Below, piece after piece: positions 1 through 8,114 of a stretch of 64,000 nucleotides of DNA. The notes beneath the pieces are model-generated. The model was not told the origin of the DNA and did not search any database. It saw only the letters and a program-made list of their open reading frames with translations. The stretch's first letter is position 1, and every line of letters starts with the position of its first letter. Position numbers and translations under genes: made by a program. This DNA is from Burkholderia sp. GAS332 (GTDB lineage Bacteria > Pseudomonadota > Gammaproteobacteria > Burkholderiales > Burkholderiaceae): positions 4,340,001 through 4,404,000 of the forward strand of contig FSRV01000002.1 of the NCBI GenBank assembly GCA_900142905.1, read 5' to 3'.

Positions 1-235
1 GAGCAATGCACCCGGGAGACCTGAATGGCACGCAACACCGCCTCTTGATGAGCGTCGCTGATCTGTGCGCGCTGGATAGAAACCGTGCTTCTGCGAGTAG
101 GGCAATGGCACGTGCTCACCAGAATCAGGACATTCTTCGAGAAACATCGGCGCGATGCGTTGACATCGGACCTGCCGGCTGGGCGCACAGGCGGACGCGC
201 CCAGCAGCGACTACTCACGTGAAAGGAGATGCAAG

Positions 236-331
236 ACGGCAAAGACGGCAGTCGAATACATGGTGGGTGCGCTGGCAAAGGAGGACATAAAGCGCATTTT
301 TGGTGTCGTAGGCGACTCGTTAAGCGGCTTG
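236..331 (+). pseudogene. N-terminal fragment of a PoxB/acetolactate-synthase-like ThDP enzyme
   Basis: Reading from 236 gives about 30 residues that match the start of pyruvate oxidase (PoxB) proteins: KTAVEYMVGALAKEDIKRIF followed by GVVGDSLSGL, the conserved first strand and ThDP-side loop. The family has nearly 600 residues, so only about 5% remains. The first codon is ACG where family members have ATG, although a good ribosome binding site (AAAGGAG, 222-228) still stands 7 bases upstream. After the Leu at about 331 the frame enters unrelated sequence and stops. This is a relic, cut at the junction with the PAS fragment on the other strand. Confidence 0.6.
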
Positions 332-340
332 CAACACACG

Positions 341-755
341 CGAACCAGCGCGAACAAACGCGGTCGCGGTCGTTCGCTGGAGTGAGGTCAAGGAATCGCA
401 GCTCGTCAGTCTCCTCCTGGCTCTTGGCGATGAATGCAAGCATCCGGCGGGTCCACCGGTCGATGTCGCCGCGAAGTGTGCCTCTCCAGATCGTGGCGCG
501 CATGGCATCGGCGATCCTGCGCAGTTGCCGTTCGTTCTCGCTCCGTGTTTCCTCGGCGAGTTTGCTTTCGTGAATATCAGTCGAGCGACCGTACCACTTC
601 ACGATTTCGCCGTTTTCGTTCCGCGTGGCGGTGGCCTTGCATTGGAACCAGCGATACGTACCGTCCGTCCCACGGATCCGATGGACCGAATCGTACGCGC
701 CTCCCGTCTTGAGGGATGTCTGCCACGCTTCCATGTCGCCGGCGCGTGCTTCCAG
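341..755 (-). pseudogene. PAS-domain sensor protein fragment
   Basis: The minus frame entering at 755 reads GDMEAWQTSLKTGGAYDSVH, then RIRGTDGTYRWFQCKATATR and NENGEIVKWYGRSTDIHESK. This is the second half of a PAS/PAC domain of the kind found in sensor kinases and LuxR-type regulators of Burkholderiales. A second, weaker PAS-like start follows (ENERQLRRIADAMRATIWRG). There is a frameshift and stop just upstream, near 757-767, and no start codon, and the homology ends at the junction with the PoxB fragment. The frame stays open to the left window edge, but that stretch is not recognisable. No kinase or output domain is visible. Confidence 0.6.
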
Positions 756-1068
756 CGGTACACCTCATCGTGCTGCAGCATTCTTGCGACGATATTGACC
801 GGTTTGCGCGCCGCTAGACTTCTTGCTCCGGTTCTTCTTTCAAGTTAGCCGTGAGGCGGACTGTCCCGGGCGGCGAGAAAGGCATTCAACGCAAGTCCCA
901 GCGGCGGCGATGCCGACGGCAGCACGAGTGATCGACTTGGACGCAGGCCGTCCCAGTAACCCCGAGTATGCCGGCCTCGACTTTCCTCGGGCGGGGGCTT
1001 TCTATTGCCTGTCGCCACGGCGTAGTAAGTGAAAACACCTACCGTCCGAATCCAAATAACGCTTTAAC
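756..1068. other. Gap with no recognisable gene
   Basis: This is GC-rich sequence between the PAS fragment and the DeoR gene. Short open frames occur but none has a family signature or a convincing ribosome binding site. Upstream codons in the DeoR frame (from 968) are open but do not look like protein of that family. Confidence 0.5.
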
Positions 1069-1120
1069 TTCTTTCGATTCGAAACTAGAATCTTTCGAAA
1101 CAAAAGCGTTTTCTTTCGAG
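1069..1120. promoter_or_regulatory. Cluster of TTTCGAAA-like operator half-sites before the DeoR gene
   Basis: Three motifs of the form CTTTCG lie within 50 bases: CTTTCGATTCGAAAC (1071-1083 and flank), TCTTTCGAAAC (1091-1101) and TTCTTTCGAG (1111-1120). The first two contain inverted TTTCG/CGAAA pairs. TTTCGAAA-type repeats are typical targets of DeoR/GlpR-family repressors. They sit just before the regulator's start codon, so autoregulation and control of the downstream operon are likely. The assignment is inferred from position and family. Confidence 0.5.
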
Positions 1121-1129
1121 ATCGGAGAC

Positions 1130-1945
1130 ATGCTGTCAAACAAGAGTTCCCTGAGGAGGCGGCTGCAAATCGTCGAAATGGTCCGCAAGCGCGGAGAGGT
1201 TTCTGTCGAGGAGCTCAGCCAGGCGTTCGACGTGTCGAGCGTGACCATACGCACGGACCTGACTTATCTCGAGCAGCAGCGTTATCTTGTCCGGTCGTTC
1301 GGGAAGGCCCGCTATCTCGCGCAGAAGCTTGGGGACAATGTCCTGGTACCTGAGGCGGATGGAGCAGCGCGCAAGGCGTCTGAAACCACGATCGCCCGTT
1401 TTGCCGCCGAGGCCGTTGACGATCACGAGTCGCTAATGATAGGCGCCGGCGAGATTGTTCACAAAATCCTGCCGTTCCTGTCTGATCGGTCAAATCTTGC
1501 CTTACTCATGCAGGACATTGGGATGGCGCAAACGGCGCAGCGCTTTTTGCATTGCGAGCTACTGCTGACGGGTGGCCAACTCGAAGAGAACGCCACGGTC
1601 ATGACAGGCCCTGACGCAGAAGCCTCGGTGACACGACGGTCAATTGACCTGTGTTTCCTGGAGGCGTCGGGACTCGACCGCGACGGCAACCTGCTTTGCG
1701 CAGACCCTGCAGTGGCTCGCGTGCTTGAGGCAGCGCGGCGAGTGGCTGCCAGAACGATCGTCGTTGCGTACCAGCCGCAGCTAAATGAGCGCGAGGGTGA
1801 AGTTTTCGCGAACGTTGCTGACGTGGACGCGCTGCTTATTGATGACGGAATCGATCCACCGACAATGGAACTGATGCCTCGTAAAGGGCTTCAGCTGCAC
1901 AGAAGGGAAAGCGGAATCCTTGAGTTCCGTAAATCCACCACTTAG
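1130..1945 (+). CDS. DeoR/GlpR-family transcriptional regulator
   Basis: This 271-residue protein has a DeoR winged helix at about residues 1-57 (RRRLQIVEMVRKRGEVSVEE, then SSVTIRTDLTYLEQQRYLVR). A DeoRC sugar-phosphate sensor domain fills the rest (GAGEIVHKILPFL, MTGPDAEASV). DeoR proteins usually repress sugar catabolic operons and are released by a phosphorylated pathway intermediate. The start at 1130 is preferred over the upstream in-frame start at 968: it begins exactly at the family N-terminus and follows GGAG-like sequence at 1124-1127. The ABC importer operon begins 21 bases after its stop, so the regulator is probably the first gene of the transcript and controls it. Confidence 0.9.
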   Translation: MLSNKSSLRRRLQIVEMVRKRGEVSVEELSQAFDVSSVTIRTDLTYLEQQRYLVRSFGKARYLAQKLGDNVLVPEADGAARKASETTIARFAAEAVDDHESLMIGAGEIVHKILPFLSDRSNLALLMQDIGMAQTAQRFLHCELLLTGGQLEENATVMTGPDAEASVTRRSIDLCFLEASGLDRDGNLLCADPAVARVLEAARRVAARTIVVAYQPQLNEREGEVFANVADVDALLIDDGIDPPTMELMPRKGLQLHRRESGILEFRKSTT

Positions 1946-1966
1946 TCCTATCAGAGGAAGAGACAA

Positions 1967-2869
1967 ATGAAGTTGATGCCCCAAACCCTTGCAGTCGCCC
2001 TGGCAGCCGCCACGACCCTCGCCGCCGCGCCGTTCGCGCACGCCGATCAGATCACAATTGGCGCCTCCCTGCTGACGCAACAGCACCCGTTCTACGTTGC
2101 ACTGGCAGACGCGATGAAACAGGAAGCACAGAAGGATAACGCCAAGCTCGACATTTCGATCGCCAATCAGGATCTGAGCAAACAAATCGCTGACGTTCAG
2201 GACTTCGTGACACGTAAGGTGAATGTCATCGTGATGTCGCCGGTGGATTCGAAGGGCGTCAAGGCGGCCGTAATGACCGCGGAGAGGGCCGGCATTCCCG
2301 TAGTTACCGTGGACATTGGCGCGCAAGGGGTCGAGGTTGCCTCCCATATCGCGACCGATAACTATGCCGGCGGCCAGATGGCAGGCCAGCTCATGTGCAA
2401 GGTGCTGGGCGGAAAGGGCAAAGTGGGTGTGATCGATTATCCGACGGTCCAGTCAGTGATAGACCGGGTTACGGGTTTCAAGAAGGCCCTAGCCGCTTGC
2501 CCAGGCGTACAGATTGTCGCCGTCCAGCCGGGTGTCACGCGAGCCGAAGCATTGACGACAGCGCAGAACATGCTCCAGTCCCACCCGGACCTTGACGGCA
2601 TCTTCGGGTTCGGAGACGACGCCGCGATGGCGGCCGCAGTCGCCGGCAAATCTGCGGGCAACCACGTCAAGGTCATCGGCTTTGACGGCATGCCGGAAGC
2701 GCGCGCGGCCGTCGACAAGAATCCCAATTTCGTTGGCGTCATCCGTCAGTACCCCGAAAAAATGGGTGCTATTGCGGTCGACACGGCCGTTAAGGTGGCC
2801 GAGAAGCAACAGGTTGCGAAACTGATCCCCGTGACGCCTGGGGTCTATCTACACGAAGCCACAAAATGA
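1967..2869 (+). CDS. Ribose-type sugar ABC transporter, periplasmic binding protein
   Basis: This 300-residue protein has a clear Sec signal peptide (MKLMPQTLAVALAAATTLAA, cut after AHA at about 26). A type I periplasmic binding fold of the RbsB/peripla_BP_4 family follows: SLLTQQHPFYVALADAMKQE, VIVMSPVDSKGVKAAV, DNYAGGQMAGQL, GFGDDAAMAAAVA, KVIGFDGMPEA. It captures a sugar or polyol and delivers it to the permease. AGGAAGAGA precedes the ATG. Its stop overlaps the next start by 4 bases, a sign of translational coupling. With the kinase and GatZ downstream, the ligand is plausibly galactitol, altritol or tagatose, but the binding-site residues cannot prove it. Confidence 0.9.
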   Translation: MKLMPQTLAVALAAATTLAAAPFAHADQITIGASLLTQQHPFYVALADAMKQEAQKDNAKLDISIANQDLSKQIADVQDFVTRKVNVIVMSPVDSKGVKAAVMTAERAGIPVVTVDIGAQGVEVASHIATDNYAGGQMAGQLMCKVLGGKGKVGVIDYPTVQSVIDRVTGFKKALAACPGVQIVAVQPGVTRAEALTTAQNMLQSHPDLDGIFGFGDDAAMAAAVAGKSAGNHVKVIGFDGMPEARAAVDKNPNFVGVIRQYPEKMGAIAVDTAVKVAEKQQVAKLIPVTPGVYLHEATK

Positions 2870-4428
2870 ACGCGAGCCCGAATAGCCTGAGCGCCCAGGC
2901 ATCGGGCGCGCGCTTCGCCGATCACGCCGGCTCCCCGTTCATAGAGTTGCGGTCGATCGCCAAATCGTTTGGCCCTGTCGAAGCGATCAGGAATGTTTCG
3001 CTGACGTTGCGAAGTGGCCGAGTCCACACGATTCTGGGCGAAAACGGTGCCGGGAAGTCGACCCTGATGAAGATCCTCGCGGGTGTGCATGAACCGACCA
3101 GGGGTGAACTGCTGCTGCGCGGACAGCGCGTCGCGTTCGCCAACCCGTCCGAATCTCAGGCGGCCGGCATTTCGATCATCTATCAGGAACTCAGTCTCGC
3201 GACCAACCTGAGTGTGGCTGAGAACATCTTCGCGGGCCACGAGCCGCGGCGGTTCGGGATCGTGGACTTCAAATCTCTATTCCGGCAGGCGCAGGATCTG
3301 CTTGACGATCTCGGGATCGCTATCGATGCACGTGTGCACGTCGCCCGCCTGTCGATGGCGCAGCGGCAACTTGTCGAAATCGCGAAAGGACTGAGCCGCA
3401 ATGCCGAACTCGTCATCATGGACGAACCCACGTCGTCGTTGAGCGACCGGGAAGCCGAAGTGCTGTTCAACATCGTGACGAAACTCAAGATGAGGGGCAC
3501 GGCCGTCGTCTATATCTCCCATCGGATGGAGGAGATCATGAGGATCTCGGATGACATCTCGGTGATGCGCGACGGACAGTACATCTGCACGCACAACAAG
3601 AACGAGACGACGATCGGTGAACTGATTAATCTGATGGTCGGACGTGAAATGAGCGATGTCTATCCGCCGCGTACCACGCCTCTGGATACCACTCGTGCGC
3701 CGTTGCTTGAGGTCAGGAACCTGACGATTGATGGCAAGTTTCACGACATCTGTTTCAGTGTCAGACCAGGTGAGATCTTCGGATTCTTTGGCCTCATCGG
3801 AGCGGGGCGTTCCGATGTGATGAATGCGTTGTTCGGCATCGGGCGTCCTACGGGACAGATCGTGATAAGTGGCACGGCGTTGCGTCTGCGTTCCCCCGAA
3901 AATGCGATCTCAGTCGGTATTGCGTTCGTCACGGAGGACCGAAAGCACGAAGGCCTCGTGCTATTGCATTCGATTGCACGGAACGTCACGATGGTGAGCT
4001 TCGAGAGGAAGGGTTCGCGATTCGGCATTCTCAGCAGCAGGTTCGAGCAAAACGAGACGCGGGACGCCATCGCCCGCATGAAGATCAGGACAGCAGGACC
4101 GCATCAGGCAGTTGGTGATCTGAGTGGTGGAAACCAGCAGAAAGTTGTCTTTTCGAAATGGCTTTCGCTGAAACCCAAGGTGCTGATCCTTGATGAACCG
4201 ACACGTGGCGTTGATGTAGGTGCGAAATTCGAGATCTACCGCGTAATGAGGGAGCTCGCTGATGCGGGTACCGCGATCATTCTGGTCTCTTCGGAACTGC
4301 CAGAGGCCCTGGCCATGAGCGACCGTCTCGTGGTGATGCGGGAGAAGCGCCTTGTCAAGGAGTTCGAGACGGCTGGACTGACTCAGGAGACCGTCATGTC
4401 GTATGCAACAGGAGCAGCACAAGCATGA
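2866..4428 (+). CDS. Ribose-type sugar ABC transporter, ATP-binding protein (two ABC domains)
   Basis: This 520-residue tandem ATPase has the RbsA/MglA layout. The N-terminal domain has Walker A GENGAGKST at about residues 60-68, signature RLSMAQRQ and Walker B ELVIMDEPTSSL. The C-terminal domain has the degenerate Walker A usual in this family (GLIGAGRSD), signature LSGGNQQK and Walker B VLILDEPTRGVD. The length matches the family. It powers import through the permease encoded next. It overlaps the binding-protein stop by 4 bases and the permease start by 4 bases, so the importer is made as one unit. Confidence 0.95.
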   Translation: MNASPNSLSAQASGARFADHAGSPFIELRSIAKSFGPVEAIRNVSLTLRSGRVHTILGENGAGKSTLMKILAGVHEPTRGELLLRGQRVAFANPSESQAAGISIIYQELSLATNLSVAENIFAGHEPRRFGIVDFKSLFRQAQDLLDDLGIAIDARVHVARLSMAQRQLVEIAKGLSRNAELVIMDEPTSSLSDREAEVLFNIVTKLKMRGTAVVYISHRMEEIMRISDDISVMRDGQYICTHNKNETTIGELINLMVGREMSDVYPPRTTPLDTTRAPLLEVRNLTIDGKFHDICFSVRPGEIFGFFGLIGAGRSDVMNALFGIGRPTGQIVISGTALRLRSPENAISVGIAFVTEDRKHEGLVLLHSIARNVTMVSFERKGSRFGILSSRFEQNETRDAIARMKIRTAGPHQAVGDLSGGNQQKVVFSKWLSLKPKVLILDEPTRGVDVGAKFEIYRVMRELADAGTAIILVSSELPEALAMSDRLVVMREKRLVKEFETAGLTQETVMSYATGAAQA

Positions 4429-5429
4429 AACCATCTGATCTCACCACAAGTGCCAGTCGGGACGAACCGGTCGAGCGCATGAGCAACGTGACCGCACTAT
4501 CCAAATGGATTCGTCATTACGGCGGAATCGTGTGCGGGCTCGTTCTGCTGTGTGTTTTGTTCGCAGTCCTGTCGTCAAATTTCCTGACGCTCGGCAACCT
4601 GCTGAACATCGTGATGCAGGTGTCGATTATAGCGATCCTCGGTTTCGGAATGACGTATGTCCTGCTGCTGGGTGACATCGACCTCTCGGTTGGTGCCGTT
4701 ATGGCGCTCGTCGGGACGATCGCGGCTTTCGCGATGCTGCACGGACTGCATCCGGCACTGGCCGTCATCGTTGCGATGGCTGCGGGACTGGTTCTCGGGC
4801 TGGTCAACGGCATGCTGACTTCGATGCTAACCATCCCATCGTTCATTGTCACGGTTGCGACGATGGGGGTTTTCCGGGGACTGGCCTACATCACGTCGGC
4901 TGGCGTGCCGATCTCGATCGACGATGATCGTTTCGCTGCGCTCGGCAATGCCAGTTTTCTCGGCATCGCCATACCTATCTGGATTCTGGGCATTCTGCTG
5001 GCGGTCAATCATTTTGTTTTGTCGAAGACCGTGTTTGGCCGCAAGGCTTATCTCGCTGGCGGGAATCGCGAAGCGGCGCTGTATTCGGGCATCAATGTAA
5101 AGCGGTTGCGGATTGTCATTTTCATGATTTCGGGGCTGATGGCGAGCATCGGGGGCGTGCTGATGACATCGCGTCTGTATTCGGCCCAACCCAATGCTGG
5201 TCTCGGTTATGAACTGGACGCGATTGCTGCGGCCGTACTTGGTGGTACGAGTCTTAGCGGTGGTTACGGCACGATCGCTGGCACGTTGATCGGCGCGCTC
5301 ATCATTGGCGTCATCAACAACGGTATGAATCTGCTGAGCGTTCCCTACTTTTATCAACTGATCGTAAAGGGCGTCGTTATTCTCGTCGCCGTCTGCATCG
5401 ATGTTCAAACGAAGAAGCGCCATGGCTAA
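4425..5429 (+). CDS. Ribose-type sugar ABC transporter, permease
   Basis: This 334-residue inner-membrane protein of the RbsC/BPD_transp_2 family has around eight to ten hydrophobic segments, beginning with IVCGLVLLCVLFAVLSSNFL after a roughly 30-residue cytoplasmic tail. Family motifs are visible: GDIDLSVGAVMAL, NGMLTSMLTIPSFIVT, VFGRKAYLAGGNREAALYSG and LGGTSLSGGYGTIAGTLIGA. It overlaps the start of the kinase gene by 8 bases. It forms the channel of the importer encoded by the two preceding genes. Confidence 0.93.
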   Translation: MKPSDLTTSASRDEPVERMSNVTALSKWIRHYGGIVCGLVLLCVLFAVLSSNFLTLGNLLNIVMQVSIIAILGFGMTYVLLLGDIDLSVGAVMALVGTIAAFAMLHGLHPALAVIVAMAAGLVLGLVNGMLTSMLTIPSFIVTVATMGVFRGLAYITSAGVPISIDDDRFAALGNASFLGIAIPIWILGILLAVNHFVLSKTVFGRKAYLAGGNREAALYSGINVKRLRIVIFMISGLMASIGGVLMTSRLYSAQPNAGLGYELDAIAAAVLGGTSLSGGYGTIAGTLIGALIIGVINNGMNLLSVPYFYQLIVKGVVILVAVCIDVQTKKRHG

Positions 5430-6411
5430 TACTGAACTGCATAAGGCCGGCAAAGCTGGCTACATCCTGACGATGGGCGAGATCCTCGTCGAAATCATGG
5501 CTACCGAGCGTGGACAGTCATTCCGCAAGCCTGGCACGCTAATCGGTCCGTACGCGAGCGGTGCGCCCGCCATCTTCATTGACCAGGTCGCGAAAGCAGG
5601 TAGCCGCTGCGCCATGATTGGTTGTATCGGTGATGACGACTTCGGTGCACTAAATGTCGAACGCCTCCGAGCTGACGGCGTTGATGTTTCGGGGATCTCA
5701 GTCATCAAGACTGCGACAACGGGCAGTGCATTTGTCACCTACCGTGAGGACGGTGATCGGGACTTTATCTACAACATCTCGAACAGCGCGTCCGGACACC
5801 TTTCCGTCGGCAATATCCGGGACGACCTGCTCAAGGAATGCCGTCACTTTCACGTGATGGGTTCGTCGCTGTTTTCTTTCCGCATCATCGAAGCAATGAA
5901 GAAGGTCATAGAATCCGTTAAGGGACATGGTGGCACGGTGAGCTTTGACCCGAACATCCGGAAGGAAATGCTCCGCATCCCCGAGATGCGCGAAGCGCTC
6001 GACTTCATTCTGGACTACACCGATGTCTTCCTGCCAAGCGGCCACGAGGTGATGCTGCTCGCTAGTGCAAGCAGCGAGGAGGGCGCCATCGAAGAGCTTT
6101 TGAAGCGTGGCGTGCGTGAAGTCGTGGTTAAGCGTGGAAAAGACGGATGCAGTTACTACGACGGGACGACGACCGGGCTGAACCTCCCCGCGTTGCCTGT
6201 CCAGGAGGTCGACCCCACGGGTGCCGGCGACTGCTTCGGTGGAACGTACATTGCCTGTCGCGCTCAGGGCTTCGGGATCGAGAAAGCGTTGACCTACGCA
6301 TGCGCTGCCGGCGCACGAGCTGTGACATTCCGCGGCCCGATGGAGGGCACAGCGACGCTGGTTCAACTCGACGAGTTCATCGCGAAAACTTCGGAGCAAG
6401 ATCATGGTTAA
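5422..6411 (+). CDS. PfkB-family sugar kinase, probable D-tagatose kinase
   Basis: This 329-residue protein is a ribokinase-like (PfkB) kinase that phosphorylates a free sugar with ATP. The N-terminal region has GEILVEIMA, and ASGAPAIFIDQVAKAGSRCA carries the substrate and Gly-rich loop. DDDFG follows. Near the C-terminus, DPTGAGDCFGGTYIA is the PfkB signature with the catalytic Asp and anion hole. The start at 5422 is chosen because it overlaps the permease end and leaves a normal N-terminus. Its neighbour is a GatZ/KbaZ protein, and that pairing is known from tagatose kinase pathways in Agrobacterium-type bacteria. Specificity for tagatose is therefore inferred from context; 2-keto-3-deoxygluconate or fructose kinase activity remains possible. 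Confidence 0.85.
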   Translation: MANTELHKAGKAGYILTMGEILVEIMATERGQSFRKPGTLIGPYASGAPAIFIDQVAKAGSRCAMIGCIGDDDFGALNVERLRADGVDVSGISVIKTATTGSAFVTYREDGDRDFIYNISNSASGHLSVGNIRDDLLKECRHFHVMGSSLFSFRIIEAMKKVIESVKGHGGTVSFDPNIRKEMLRIPEMREALDFILDYTDVFLPSGHEVMLLASASSEEGAIEELLKRGVREVVVKRGKDGCSYYDGTTTGLNLPALPVQEVDPTGAGDCFGGTYIACRAQGFGIEKALTYACAAGARAVTFRGPMEGTATLVQLDEFIAKTSEQDHG

Positions 6412-7687
6412 TGTTGTATCGCGCCTGTCGGGAGACGAGCGGGCAGCGCAGAAGCTCAGAGGTATCTATTCGATCTGCTCGGCGCATCCATGGGTGCTAG
6501 GCGCTGCAATGAAACAGGCGCTGGACGACGATTCGCCCCTGCTGGTCGAATCGACCTCAAACCAGGTCGATCAGTTTGGTGGTTACACGGGCATGAAGCC
6601 GGCGGATTTTGTGCGCTTTGTCCATCTTATTGCCGATCGCGTTGGGTTGCCTCGCGAGAGGTTGATCCTCGGAGGCGATCATCTTGGACCCAATGCATGG
6701 CGCAGCCTGCCTGCGGAGGAAGCCATGCAACGCGCGGAGGCTCTCATCGATGCCTACGTGACGGCGGGGTTCACGAAGATTCACTTGGACACCAGTATGA
6801 GTTGCGCTGGCGATCCGGAGCGTCTCAATGACGACATTGTTGCGGAGAGAGCCTCCCGCCTGTGTGCAATCGCCGAAGCAGCTACCGGGCGCGAAGGCAA
6901 AAGCGAAAAGCCGGTGTATATCATCGGTACGGAGGTTCCGGTCCCGGGTGGCGCCGCCGAAGAACTGGATAACGTTGAAGTGACCAATCCGGACGCCGCA
7001 CTGGATACTATCGCGGTTCACCGCAACGCTTGGCGCGATCGAGGTCTTGACGCTGCGTGGGAACGTGTGATCGCCCTCGTCGTTCAACCGGGCGTCGAGT
7101 TCGATCATATGAAGGTAATAGATTACAAATCTGAGCTTGCCACGAAGCTTTCCAATGTTCTAGAACAGTTACCCGGCATCGTCTTCGAAGCTCACTCCAC
7201 TGACTATCAGAAGCCAGAGTCCCTCGCCGCGCTGGTGAGGGATGGCTTTGCAATTCTGAAAGTGGGCCCCGGAGTCACGTTTGCCCTGCGCGAAGCGCTC
7301 TATGCACTTTCCGACATCGAGGCCGAACTCGTTGCCCCAGGAGCAAGGTCGAACCTACGCGAAATAGTCGAGAAGGTCATGCTTTCTAAACCCGGTAACT
7401 GGGAGAAGTATTACCACGGCGACGAGCAGCAAAGGCGGCTGCTGAGGACCTACAGCTATAGCGACCGCGTCAGATATTACTGGGCGGACCCGGAAGTCGA
7501 CGCAGCGGCGCAGAAGCTGGTCAGCAATCTGGCCGGTGTCACCATCTCGGAGAACCTACTCAGCCGCTACCTGCCTGAACAATATTGGCAATTCAGGCGA
7601 GGGCTCATTGATGCGTCTCCGATGAGCCTCATCCAGAGCAAGATTCGCGAAGTCATTGGTGTCTACGCCGCTGCGTGCGCAGCATGA
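6404..7687 (+). CDS. gatZ: GatZ/KbaZ-family protein, likely D-tagatose-6-phosphate 4-epimerase
   Basis: This 427-residue protein has the D-tagatose-bisphosphate aldolase class II non-catalytic subunit fold: IYSICSAHPWVLGAAMKQAL, LLVESTSNQVDQFGGYTGMK, RLILGGDHLGPN, HLDTSMSCAGDP and FEAHSTDYQ. The length is typical. In enteric bacteria GatZ supports the aldolase GatY, but no GatY/KbaY gene is present here. GatZ homologues encoded beside tagatose kinases have been described as D-tagatose-6-phosphate 4-epimerases forming fructose 6-phosphate, which fits the kinase it overlaps by 8 bases. The HLDTS and GGDHLGP motifs carry candidate metal and catalytic residues. Function is inferred from context. 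Confidence 0.85.
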   Translation: MVNVVSRLSGDERAAQKLRGIYSICSAHPWVLGAAMKQALDDDSPLLVESTSNQVDQFGGYTGMKPADFVRFVHLIADRVGLPRERLILGGDHLGPNAWRSLPAEEAMQRAEALIDAYVTAGFTKIHLDTSMSCAGDPERLNDDIVAERASRLCAIAEAATGREGKSEKPVYIIGTEVPVPGGAAEELDNVEVTNPDAALDTIAVHRNAWRDRGLDAAWERVIALVVQPGVEFDHMKVIDYKSELATKLSNVLEQLPGIVFEAHSTDYQKPESLAALVRDGFAILKVGPGVTFALREALYALSDIEAELVAPGARSNLREIVEKVMLSKPGNWEKYYHGDEQQRRLLRTYSYSDRVRYYWADPEVDAAAQKLVSNLAGVTISENLLSRYLPEQYWQFRRGLIDASPMSLIQSKIREVIGVYAAACAA

Positions 7688-7721
7688 CACGCACCTCGCT
7701 CAGATCAGAGTGAAATTCGCA

Positions 7722-8005
7722 ATGAAACCTGAATCCTTTTACTCAGTCGTGGTCGGCGCAACTGGGGATCTCGTCAAGCGGAAGAGCCTGCCCGCTCTCT
7801 TTCTCGACGTGATCCATGGTCAGTTGTCGCTTTTCGTGCGACGAGATGAGCCGGGAACGGCATGGAGGTAGGTTGCCCCACTCCTGAATGCCTGGCTCGT
7901 AGCGGAGGAATTCCGAAGCCCTACGCGGCGTGAACCTTGGGGCCTGCTTCGGAGAGTGCCTTGTTGGCGCAACACGGTACCTGCTCGATAGAGGAGGAGA
8001 ACTAG
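7722..8005 (+). pseudogene. zwf: Glucose-6-phosphate dehydrogenase (zwf) pseudogene with large internal deletion
   Basis: From 7722 the frame reads a normal G6PD start (MKPESFYSVVVGATGDLVKR, then KSLPALFL), the Rossmann dinucleotide motif. It then passes directly into the enzyme's C-terminus (DVIHGQLSLFVRRDEPGTAW, then in shifted frames VAPLLNAWLVAEEF, PKPYAA and LGPASESALLAQHG). About 400 residues of the middle are missing. A TAG follows AWR and two frameshifts or stops break the tail. The first 28 and last roughly 60 residues of a normal 480-490-residue enzyme are thus fused and no active protein is possible. It lies 34 bases after gatZ, so it was probably the last gene of that operon. Confidence 0.75.
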
Positions 8006-8114
8006 TAACGGCTCGGGAAACGATGCGATTTCATCCATTCAATCTAAGTAGTATTCCTGATCGGATGGCCAAATGAGCATCGAGAGGGACGTTTTCCATT
8101 TGAGGAGGTTCAGG

